Both the position numbers and the translations under genes were made by a program. This document shows, piece by piece, positions 43,748 to 51,763 of a stretch of 64,000 nucleotides of DNA. The stretch's first letter is position 1, and each line of letters opens with the position of its first letter. The notes below the pieces were generated by a model. The model made no database searches. It had not been told where the DNA came from and saw only the letters and a list, made by a program, of their open reading frames with translations. The DNA comes from Larkinella sp051857545 (GTDB taxonomy: Bacteria > Bacteroidota > Bacteroidia > Cytophagales > Spirosomataceae): NCBI RefSeq assembly GCF_051857545.1, contig NZ_JBPZHB010000003.1, positions 372,001 to 436,000 of the forward strand, written 5' to 3'.

Positions 43748-45718
43748 ATGATTTTTTTTCGCCGTATTAACTACGGGTTGGCTCTAGCTTACCTTCTGGT
43801 TTCTTATTGTTCATTCGCCCAGAATAGTAGTATCACTTTTGGGCAGGTGAATTTTGATGATTTGAAAATGACGGTTTATCCTGCCGATTCGTCGGCGGAA
43901 GCCGTTGTGCTGTCAGACCTTGGTAAAGCCTCTATTACGAAGAATGATTCCCGAGGCTATTACGTATATTACGAGCGTCATGTTCGAATTAAAATTCTAA
44001 AAAAAAGTGCCTTTGACCGAGCTACGGTGACGATTCCTTTTCACCGCGTCCGCGTCGATCTTCATGAGGAAATAAGCGACATTGAAGGCATGACCCATAA
44101 TCAGTTGGCGGATGGCTCCATAAAAGTGGATAAACTGGCGAAAGATGCCATTTTTGAGGAGCGCCGAACGGAAGAAAGGTACATCAAGCGCTTCACACTA
44201 CCGAACGTCCGCGTAGGTTCCGTGATTGAATTCCGGTATACGCTTTCCTCCGATTTTGTGTTTGAATTGCGTGAATGGAATTTTCAGCGCGATATTCCGG
44301 TCCGCTGGAGTCAGTATGATCTGAATCTGATACCGGGATTTGAATACCGTATTCTCTTTCAGGGATACGAATCGCTGGTAATTGACAAAAACCAGCAATC
44401 GGGTAGTGACATTCAGTACCGCTGGGCGATGAAAGACCTGGTGGCGTTGCAGGAGGAAGATTTTATGGCAACACCCGATAATTACCGCGCCAAAGTCTGG
44501 TTTGAACTGATCCGAACGACTTTACCTACTCAGGTAGGCCCCCAGAACTTTGCTAAAAAGTGGGAAGACCTCGATAAGTTTCTATTATCCTATGGCCAGT
44601 TTGGGCTGGCCCTGAACCGAACCAGCTTTCTGAAAGAAATCGCTTCCGCTCTGAAGAGCCAATCGGCCGACACCCTGAAACAGATAACGGCAGCGTATCA
44701 ATATATTCACCAGGTGATGACGTGGAATGGACACCGCTCTATTCTTACTAGAAACAGTCTCAAAAATGCGTTTGATGCCAAAACCGGGAACACCGCAGAA
44801 CTGAATCTGATGCTGGTCGGCTTGTTGCGGGAAATGGATCTGGAAGCTTATCCGGTTATTCTAAGTACGAAACAGAATGGTACACTAAGTAAAGACTATC
44901 CGTTGCTTTCCCGGTTCGACTACGTGGTTGCCGTGGTGACCCTGGCCGGAAAAGACCTTCTGCTGGATGTGTGTGAACCGGGCCTGAGAGCGGGTGTACT
45001 CCCCGTGCGCTGCCTGAACGGTGACGGACGGCTCATCCATACCCGACAGGCTCGCTGGATACCGCTTACGCCGGTTGAAAAACGTCGGGAAACGGGGCAG
45101 TTCCTGCTGAAAATGACGAGAGAAGGTCAACTCGATGGAACGATCAGCATCACCCACACGGGTTATGCGGCCGCCGATAGTCGCCAGCGCTTGCGGAAAA
45201 TGAGTCTGGAAAAGTTTAGAGAGGAATTTAAAAGCCGTAACCCTGACTGGCAGTGGAGCAAGCTGGAAGTGCAACATGCGGACTCCAGCGATCTGCCGCT
45301 GACCATCAAAGGGAACGTCACGATGTCGGAGGGCGTGAGCCGAATCGGCAACTGTTTATTTCTGCGTCCGTTACCGATTACTGACTTGATGCAAAACCCT
45401 TTTAAATCGCCCGAACGCCGGTTTCCGGTCGACATGGGAGTGCCTATCGAAAAGTCATTTGTAGCGATCTACTCGCTGCCTGAAGGCTATAGTGTAGAGG
45501 AACTACCTAAAAATGTAGCGTTAGTATTACCGGGTAATGCCGGGCGTTTTACGTTCATGACTCAGAAAGAAGGAGGTAGTTTGCAGGTTGCCAGTCGATT
45601 GGTTTTTAATAAAGCCGTTTTTAGTCCGGAGGAATATCACTCACTGCGGGAGTTTTATAACCAGGTCATTGCCAAACACGCCGAGCAGGTTGTACTGAAA
45701 AAGACAGATGAAAAATAA
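43748..45718 (+). CDS. DUF3857 protein with degenerate transglutaminase domain
   Basis: A 656-residue exported protein. After the signal peptide (ending CSFAQ) comes DUF3857 (about residues 40-260, with YYVYYERHVRIKILKKSAF, VRVGSVIEFRYTLSSD, WNFQRDIPVRWSQYDLNLIP), then a transglutaminase-like domain (about 305-400). In place of the catalytic GDCK motif it has FDAKTGNTAELNLMLVGLLREMDLEAYPVILSTKQNG, so the catalytic Cys is absent and it is probably a binding, not an enzymatic, protein. The next gene overlaps its last codons by 11 bases and encodes an intact relative. Confidence 0.87.
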   Translation: MIFFRRINYGLALAYLLVSYCSFAQNSSITFGQVNFDDLKMTVYPADSSAEAVVLSDLGKASITKNDSRGYYVYYERHVRIKILKKSAFDRATVTIPFHRVRVDLHEEISDIEGMTHNQLADGSIKVDKLAKDAIFEERRTEERYIKRFTLPNVRVGSVIEFRYTLSSDFVFELREWNFQRDIPVRWSQYDLNLIPGFEYRILFQGYESLVIDKNQQSGSDIQYRWAMKDLVALQEEDFMATPDNYRAKVWFELIRTTLPTQVGPQNFAKKWEDLDKFLLSYGQFGLALNRTSFLKEIASALKSQSADTLKQITAAYQYIHQVMTWNGHRSILTRNSLKNAFDAKTGNTAELNLMLVGLLREMDLEAYPVILSTKQNGTLSKDYPLLSRFDYVVAVVTLAGKDLLLDVCEPGLRAGVLPVRCLNGDGRLIHTRQARWIPLTPVEKRRETGQFLLKMTREGQLDGTISITHTGYAAADSRQRLRKMSLEKFREEFKSRNPDWQWSKLEVQHADSSDLPLTIKGNVTMSEGVSRIGNCLFLRPLPITDLMQNPFKSPERRFPVDMGVPIEKSFVAIYSLPEGYSVEELPKNVALVLPGNAGRFTFMTQKEGGSLQVASRLVFNKAVFSPEEYHSLREFYNQVIAKHAEQVVLKKTDEK

Positions 45719-47612
45719 GCAGTTAATCGGCTTGGTAGCTTGTTGGTTAATCAGTATGGCAGCCGGGGCCGGGGAGCCTTTTTCCGTTGCAACCATTCCC
45801 GCCGGTTTGCCGACGGGGGCCGCGGTGGTCATGCGGCTTTATGAACATACATTCGAGGTCAGGACGCGTTCTGAAGCGGTTGAAACCGTCCATTATGCTG
45901 TTACCATTCTGAACGAAGGAGGAAAATCGTACACCTCTATTGAAATTCCGTATACAAAACTTTCAAAAGTAGGCAGTATCGAGGGAATCTTATACAATGC
46001 AGAAGGGAAGGTCATTCGGCGGCTAAAACGAAGCGACATCGAGGACCTGAGCTGGGTCAGTAATTTTTCATTATTTGAAGACAGCCGGATGAAATCGGCC
46101 GGTTTTACGTATGCGGATTATCCGTTTACCGTCGAATTTCGTTACGAAACCACCACGCAGAATACGATGTTGTATCCGGCCTGGTTTCCACTGAGCGATG
46201 ATAAACTGGCGCTGGAGTCGGCCCAGTTTCGGATGATTGTACCGGTCGGGCAGACGTTGCGCTACAAAACATTGAATCACTTACCGACTCCCGAAGTCGT
46301 TGAGACTTCAACGGGGCGGACCTACACCTGGAAGCTGAAGCAACAAAAAATACATGAACAGGAGGTCCAGGCTCCCTATTATACCAATCGGGGGCCGGGT
46401 GTACTGACCGCACCGGATGAGTTTGAACTGGAGACCCGTAAAGGCCGTATGACTACCTGGCAGGAACTGGGCCGGTTTCACTATGAGCTGAATGAGGGCC
46501 GTGATCAACTCCCCGAATCGCTGCGGCAGCAGGTATTGGAACTCGTTGCCAATGAAACCGATGTGAAGGAGAAGATTCAGAAAATATATGGGTTTGTACA
46601 GCAACACACGCGCTATATAAGTATCCAACTGGGCATTGGCGGATGGCAAACGTTTCCGGCTTCCGTAGTGGCCGAGAAGGGCTACGGCGACTGCAAAGCA
46701 TTGACGAACTATACGTATGCGTTGCTAAAAACAGTGGGTATTCCGTCCTTTCGGGCATTGGTGTCGGCAGGCCAGCATTCGGCGGATGTGTTACCTGATT
46801 TTCCCGCGTCGCGGTTCAACCACATGTTTTTGTGCGTTCCCCTGGCGAAGGATACCCTTTGGCTGGAATGCACGGATCAACACGCCCCAGCCGGCTATGT
46901 TGGTAGTTTTACCGACAACCGGCATGCGTTGGTTTTGACGCCGGATGGTGGAAAACTGGTTCGGACTCCGGTTTACCTCCCGGTCCATAACCGACAAAAC
47001 CGCTCGGCAACCATACGACTGGATGCGTTAGGAAAGGCGACTGCCGATGTCAGGACGATATATACCGGTATTCAGTCAGAGTCGGTCGAATCCGTCATGC
47101 GTGCTGCCAACCCGGACGATCAGCGGCAGTGGCTCTATCGGCAGTTTGGAATACCGAATTTTACGATTTTGTCTTTTTCGTTTCAGGAAGACAAAAGTGC
47201 ATTGCCAACCTTTATTGAACGGATGGTTATTGAATTGCCTAATTGCGCTACGCGCAGTGGAAACCGTCTATTTTTTGTTCCTAACCAGTTACCATCGGCT
47301 CAAACTCTCCCCATTCAAACCGATCACCGAACGGCGGAGTTGCGGCTTGCTACCGGTTACATCGATACCGACACGGTAATTTGTCAGCTACCGGCCGGTC
47401 TTGGCGTTGAGTATGTGTTCGAGCCCATTCAGCTCACATCGCGTTTCGGGAGTTATCAGGCATCCGTGAAGGTGGAAGGAAATACCGTGAAATACATTCG
47501 CAGGCTGGTTGTTGAAGCCGGTCTGTATGCGCCGGAAACCTATTCCGACTATGTCGATTTTCGCCGGAAAATTGCAAAAGCCGACCGGATGCAGATTTTA
47601 TTAAAGAATTAA
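45708..47612 (+). CDS. DUF3857/transglutaminase domain protein with intact catalytic motif
   Basis: A 634-residue exported protein with a signal peptide, an N-terminal DUF3857 domain (about residues 30-265) and a transglutaminase-like domain. The catalytic Cys is Cys329 in VVAEKGYGDCKALTNYTYALLKTVGIPSFRALV; the His is in SRFNHMFLCVPL and the Asp in WLECTDQHAP. Such proteins may cross-link or cleave peptide bonds in the periplasm. It starts within the last codons of the degenerate relative, which suggests that the pair works together. Confidence 0.88.
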   Translation: MKNKQLIGLVACWLISMAAGAGEPFSVATIPAGLPTGAAVVMRLYEHTFEVRTRSEAVETVHYAVTILNEGGKSYTSIEIPYTKLSKVGSIEGILYNAEGKVIRRLKRSDIEDLSWVSNFSLFEDSRMKSAGFTYADYPFTVEFRYETTTQNTMLYPAWFPLSDDKLALESAQFRMIVPVGQTLRYKTLNHLPTPEVVETSTGRTYTWKLKQQKIHEQEVQAPYYTNRGPGVLTAPDEFELETRKGRMTTWQELGRFHYELNEGRDQLPESLRQQVLELVANETDVKEKIQKIYGFVQQHTRYISIQLGIGGWQTFPASVVAEKGYGDCKALTNYTYALLKTVGIPSFRALVSAGQHSADVLPDFPASRFNHMFLCVPLAKDTLWLECTDQHAPAGYVGSFTDNRHALVLTPDGGKLVRTPVYLPVHNRQNRSATIRLDALGKATADVRTIYTGIQSESVESVMRAANPDDQRQWLYRQFGIPNFTILSFSFQEDKSALPTFIERMVIELPNCATRSGNRLFFVPNQLPSAQTLPIQTDHRTAELRLATGYIDTDTVICQLPAGLGVEYVFEPIQLTSRFGSYQASVKVEGNTVKYIRRLVVEAGLYAPETYSDYVDFRRKIAKADRMQILLKN

Positions 47613-47699
47613 GAGTGAAGAGTTAAGAATTAAGAGTGAAGAGTTAAGAGTTGTGTATGCGTCAGCCAACTCTTCACTCTTCACTCTTCACTCTTAACT
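47613..47699. repeat. Intergenic palindrome P5 (GCGTCAGCC core)
   Basis: Words AAGAGTGAAGAGTTAAGA on the left (47609-47652) face CTCTTCACTCTTCACTC on the right (47668-47700). The loop is GTGTATGCGTCAGCC. Pairing is good but the words are in a slightly different order on the two sides. It lies between convergent genes and overlaps the stop of the enolase-superfamily gene. Confidence 0.88.
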
Positions 47700-49166
47700 C
47701 CAATCCCGGTCCGACGAATCGCGGGTGTTCCAGCTATCGGTGGGGGCAAACCAGGTTGCGCCTTTCCGGAGGAATTTCTTGGCAACTTCTTCGTTGAGCT
47801 CAACGCCCAGACCCGGTTTGTCGGGTACTTTCACGAAGCCTTTCTCAACGATTGGTTTAATCCCGGTTACAATGTCTTCCCAGCCGTCCACATCGACGCC
47901 GTGGTGTTCCAGCGCGACGAAGTTCTCGGTCGCAGCCGCGCAATGGATATTGGCCATCATGCAGATCGGCGAACCGGCAAAGTGCATGGCCATCGGAATC
48001 CCGGCTTCTTCGGCGTAATCTCCGATTTTTTTCGTCTCCAGCAAACCGCCCGATGAAGCCAGATCCGGGTGAATCATGTCGATGGCTTTGGCATCGATGA
48101 GCTTGATAAACTCTTCCTTGGCGAAAATATCTTCACCGGTCAATGTTGGCGTTTCGATGGCATCCGAGATTTGTTTCCACTGATCGGTATAGAACCAGGG
48201 CACCAGATCTTCGAGCCACGCCAGCCGGAACGGTTCCATGGCTTTGCCAATCTGAATGGCGGTGTTAACGTCAAAGTGTCCGAAATGGTCGGCGGAAAGT
48301 GGCGTGTCGTAGCCCACAATGTCCCGGACCTTGCTAACGTGCAGCGCCAGCGCGTCGATGCCTTTTTTCGTCACCTGAATGCGGGTAAACGGGTGTTTGG
48401 TCTGCGCATAATTGCCCATTAGCCCCGGTTTGGCATCATTCCATTGTTGCTTGACATTCCAGTTCTTCGTACCGACCAGCATACCCGGCGTATCGGCCAG
48501 CATTCCGATGCCGAAGTCCATCTTCAGAAACGTATAGCCCTGATCCCGGCGCCGGACCATATGTTTGGCAAATTCGTCGTAATCCTTGCCTTCGGGCGTA
48601 TCGGCGTAGAGCCGGATGTAATCCCGGTATTTACCGCCCAGCAACTGATAGGCCGGCACGTTATAGGCTTTGCCTGCCAGATCCCACAGGGCCATTTCGA
48701 CCCCGCAGACGCCCCCGGCTGCCCGGCCATGATTCCCAAATTGCTTGATTTGTTTGAAGATCTGCTCGACATTGCACGGGTTTTTTCCCAGAATGCGGCT
48801 TTTCAGCATGAGCGCGTAATTGGCACTGGCACCGTCGCGCACTTCACCCCAGCCCACCAGGCCCTGGTTGGTATCGATCCGGATGATGGGGCTCGAAAAA
48901 GGAACGCCCTGCAAAACCGCAATGCGCATGTCGGTGATCTTGAGATCCGACGGTTTCGATTCGCGCTTTACTTTCTGGGTGATAAACTCCAGTTCGCGCT
49001 CCGGTCTTCCGTCGAACAACATTCCCATCGACAGACCGCCCAGAGCCGAGTTGCGCAGAAAACCACGCCGGTCGACGCCGGAAGACGGACCTACCAGACG
49101 GGGTTCGGCGGCTGTCGGTGCCGGGTACTTCTTCAATAAATCAAGTAAGTGTTGAATTTTTTTCAT
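47694..49166 (-). CDS. Tat-exported enolase-superfamily enzyme (mandelate racemase/muconate lactonizing type)
   Basis: A 490-residue enzyme. It has a twin-arginine signal VDRRGFLRNSALGGLSMG (about residues 31-48), an N-terminal cap domain and a barrel with the likely catalytic Lys in YTFLKMDFGIG, metal ligands in PLSADHFGHFD, LAWLEDLVPWF and LTGEDIF, and the terminal HFAGSPICMMANIHCAAATENFVALEHHG. It is a sugar-acid dehydratase or racemase-like member; the exact substrate is unknown. The next two genes, transcribed divergently, are RraA-like, which suggests a shared sugar-acid or aromatic catabolic route. Confidence 0.88.
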   Translation of the reverse strand: MKKIQHLLDLLKKYPAPTAAEPRLVGPSSGVDRRGFLRNSALGGLSMGMLFDGRPERELEFITQKVKRESKPSDLKITDMRIAVLQGVPFSSPIIRIDTNQGLVGWGEVRDGASANYALMLKSRILGKNPCNVEQIFKQIKQFGNHGRAAGGVCGVEMALWDLAGKAYNVPAYQLLGGKYRDYIRLYADTPEGKDYDEFAKHMVRRRDQGYTFLKMDFGIGMLADTPGMLVGTKNWNVKQQWNDAKPGLMGNYAQTKHPFTRIQVTKKGIDALALHVSKVRDIVGYDTPLSADHFGHFDVNTAIQIGKAMEPFRLAWLEDLVPWFYTDQWKQISDAIETPTLTGEDIFAKEEFIKLIDAKAIDMIHPDLASSGGLLETKKIGDYAEEAGIPMAMHFAGSPICMMANIHCAAATENFVALEHHGVDVDGWEDIVTGIKPIVEKGFVKVPDKPGLGVELNEEVAKKFLRKGATWFAPTDSWNTRDSSDRDWS

Positions 49167-49442
49167 GCGTTTAACTGGATTTAGGTAATACTATTTCATT
49201 CAATCGGTCTTCACATAGAAAAGCAAACTTCAGTCTGGATATAATTCAATTTATTGAGAAAGTTAATGAAAAACCTCATTTTTCCGTTTTGGTGGCCTAT
49301 TTTTTTACACCAGCCGCCTGGGTCAGTATTTTACCCAACCTCCTGTCTTTATGAGTAGACCTTTTTGACTTTTCTAATTCCTTAATCTTTCCGGGTGCAG
49401 CATCTGCGTGCAGTTTTGCTGACCGGCAACCCTTAAAAAGCG

Positions 49443-50375
49443 ATGATAAAGAGAACACTTGTAGTACTGGCAATGGCCCTTTCGGGAAGTCTGACGGCCC
49501 AGGCCCAGCGGGTTGGCTCATCGGTTGAGCAGGTTACCGCCTTAACGTCGAACTGGAAAGGAACCCGTCTGCCCGATGGCCGGCCCAATGTGCCGGATCT
49601 GGTTCTGGAGCGGCTGCAAAACTGTACGCTGGAGCAAATCTGGGGCTATCTGGGGAACAAAGGCTACCGTAATCAGGTCGAGAAAAACTGGGTCATTCTC
49701 AAACCCGGTGAAACCATGACCGGGCGGGTGGTTACGGCGCAGTTTATGCCAACCCGGCCCGACCTCGACAGCCTGGTGAGGAAGCAGGGCAAAGCCGAAG
49801 GGCGGTCGCAAAAAGGCGGTATCAACATCTGGCCGATCGATATTCTGACCAAAGGCGATGTGTATGTGGCCGACGGCTACGGAAAAATTAAAGATGGGAC
49901 GCTGATTGGCTCTAGCCTCGGCAACGCGATCTACGGCAAAACCGGGAAGGGTGTCATTTTCTACGGGTCGGTTCGGGATATGCAGGAATTAAAAGACACC
50001 AAGGGGTTCAACGCCTGGGTGAAAGGGCACGATCCGTCATACATCAAAGACATGACCCCGACGTCCATTAATGCGCCGATTCGCGTCGGTGAGGTGACGG
50101 TTTTTCCGGGCGATGTCGTGTTTGCGAACGAATACGGCGTGGTGTTCATTCCGGCGCACCTGGTCGAAGGGCTGGTGTCGGCTTCGGAGATGACGGCCTT
50201 GCGGGATGAATTTGAACGTGTACTTTTGCAGCAGGGAAAATACCCCTCGGGCGAGATTCACGGCGACTGGTCGGCCAAGATCAAAGATGAATTCAGAGCC
50301 TGGGTGGGCAAATACCCTAAAAAACTGGCGATTACCCAGAAAGATATCGACGCCTATCTGGCGAAAGAACATTGA
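49443..50375 (+). CDS. Exported RraA-like protein, copy 1
   Basis: A 310-residue protein with a signal peptide (MIKRTLVVLAMALSGSLTAQAQ) and an RraA/HMG-aldolase-like domain: LTKGDVYVADGYGKIKDGTLIGSSLGNAIYGKTGKGVIFYGSVRDMQELKDTKGFNAWVKG, then INAPIRVGEVTVFPGDVVFANEYGVVFIPAHL. The GSVRD segment holds the Arg and Asp that bind substrate and metal in the 4-hydroxy-4-methyl-2-oxoglutarate aldolase family. Export is unusual for that family. The paralogue at 50642 is about 40 percent similar by eye over its length, and the pair is divided by a nested palindrome. Confidence 0.87.
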   Translation: MIKRTLVVLAMALSGSLTAQAQRVGSSVEQVTALTSNWKGTRLPDGRPNVPDLVLERLQNCTLEQIWGYLGNKGYRNQVEKNWVILKPGETMTGRVVTAQFMPTRPDLDSLVRKQGKAEGRSQKGGINIWPIDILTKGDVYVADGYGKIKDGTLIGSSLGNAIYGKTGKGVIFYGSVRDMQELKDTKGFNAWVKGHDPSYIKDMTPTSINAPIRVGEVTVFPGDVVFANEYGVVFIPAHLVEGLVSASEMTALRDEFERVLLQQGKYPSGEIHGDWSAKIKDEFRAWVGKYPKKLAITQKDIDAYLAKEH

Positions 50376-50385
50376 AAAGAAAGGA

Positions 50386-50618
50386 AATAATAAATGTTAA
50401 ATGAGTAATATTAAATATTAGGACTTTCGCTTTCTGCCCCTAAATCCCCTAAAGGGGACTTGGACGCGGCTTAATCTGGATGTTAAAAGTCCCCTTTAGG
50501 GGATTTAGGGGCAGAAAGCGAAAGTGTGATTGAATTATCAGACGTAAGTCCTAAATGTAAAAGTAGTTTTCAATCCAGCACTTTTACATTTAATATTACT
50601 CATTTAACATTTGATATT
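50386..50618. repeat. Nested palindromes P13: one element inserted into another
   Basis: The outer hairpin has a right arm at 50580-50618 and a left arm split into 50386-50416 and 50557-50564. Removing 50417-50556 (140 bases) restores a left arm that matches the right arm over at least 33 bases. The insert begins ATTAGGACTT and ends AAGTCC, and is flanked on both sides by TAAAT. It contains its own perfect 38-base hairpin (50423-50460 with 50488-50525, 27-base loop) with CCCCTAAATCCCC and CCCCTAAAGGGG words. Confidence 0.9.
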
Positions 50619-50641
50619 GTTTATAGATTAATTGATCCCGT

Positions 50642-51574
50642 ATGAAATCCAGAGTTACCGTTTTAGCTTCGTTGCTTGCCCTCGTATCTATCGCGCATTC
50701 GTTGGTTGCCCAAACCATTCCGAAGGAAGAATTGACGTTTTTGACGTCGGAGTGGAAGGGGGAACGGTTTCCCGACGGGCGTCCTAAAATTCCGGATGCG
50801 CTCGTGGAACGGGCTAAAAAAATCGGAATCGACGATGCCTGGACGGTTTTGAAAAACGAAGGCTACACGAACCAGTTTGAGGGTGGCTGGAAATTCATCC
50901 ACGACGACGTGATTGTCGTGGGCCGGGCCGTAACGGCGATGTTTATGCCCAGCCGACCGGATGTGGAGAAAAACATCAAGGAGCGCGGAACCACCAAACA
51001 GGGTCGCAAGGGAAATACCAACACCTGGCCCATTGAAACGCTGACGAAGGGTGATGTGTACGTGGCCGACGGCTTTGGGAAAATCGGCGGAGGAACGCTC
51101 GTGGGAGCGACGTTGGGGAACGCCATTTTTAGTAAAACCGGCAACGGCGTCGTCTTCAACGGAGCCGCCCGCGATTTGCAGGAATTGCAGAACATCAAAG
51201 GATTTAATGCCTTTGTGCGGGATTTCCACCCTTCGTTTCTGGAAGAAATGGTTTTGATGGGACTCAACACACCGATTCGGATGGGTGGCACGATGGTGTT
51301 GCCGGGCGATCTGGTGATTGCCCAGCGCGAAGGCATTTTGTTCGTACCGGCGCACATGGCCGAGCAGGTGATTGTCACCTGCGAATTTGTGACCCGTAAA
51401 GATCAGTTTGGCTTCGAAATGGTGAAATCAAACCGCTACACCACCGGCCAGATCGACAGCCAGTGGACCGACGAGATTAAGACGGAATTCCTGAAATGGC
51501 TGGGGCAACATCCCGAGCTGGGCACCATGACCCGGCCGGAGCTGGACAAAGTCATGAGCAAACGAACCTGGTAA
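50642..51574 (+). CDS. Exported RraA-like protein, copy 2
   Basis: A 310-residue paralogue of the gene at 49443, of identical length. Signal peptide (MKSRVTVLASLLALVSIAHSLVAQ), then LTKGDVYVADGFGKIGGGTLVGATLGNAIFSKTGNGVVFNGAARDLQELQNIKGFNAFVRDF and LNTPIRMGGTMVLPGDLVIAQREGILFVPAHMAEQ. The copy 1 GSVRD becomes GAARD, keeping Arg and Asp. The tandem pair and the nearby enolase-superfamily gene probably form one functional locus. A terminator follows. Confidence 0.87.
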   Translation: MKSRVTVLASLLALVSIAHSLVAQTIPKEELTFLTSEWKGERFPDGRPKIPDALVERAKKIGIDDAWTVLKNEGYTNQFEGGWKFIHDDVIVVGRAVTAMFMPSRPDVEKNIKERGTTKQGRKGNTNTWPIETLTKGDVYVADGFGKIGGGTLVGATLGNAIFSKTGNGVVFNGAARDLQELQNIKGFNAFVRDFHPSFLEEMVLMGLNTPIRMGGTMVLPGDLVIAQREGILFVPAHMAEQVIVTCEFVTRKDQFGFEMVKSNRYTTGQIDSQWTDEIKTEFLKWLGQHPELGTMTRPELDKVMSKRTW

Positions 51575-51598
51575 ATTGTTATTTCAATCGATACGTAC

Positions 51599-51629
51599 GA
51601 TGGCCGGATATTTCTTCGGCCATTTTTTT
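51599..51629 (+). terminator. Terminator of the RraA-like locus
   Basis: Arms ATGGCCG (51600-51606) and CGGCCAT (51617-51623), 10-base loop, then seven T. Confidence 0.75.
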
Positions 51630-51763
51630 GCCCGTCGGGCTCGAAAGAAAAATACAGTCAGGTGTGTGACCGGTTGCGAAAATGTCGCATTTTTTCAATA
51701 CAGGAACCGATTGGGGCTTTACTTTTACGGCACAATTCGCAACAACACTACGATTGAACAGGA

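Noticed and set aside
49297..49521. 74-codon minus-strand frame before the first RraA-like gene
   Set aside because: Overlaps the signal peptide region of the clear plus-strand gene and has no recognisable domain.
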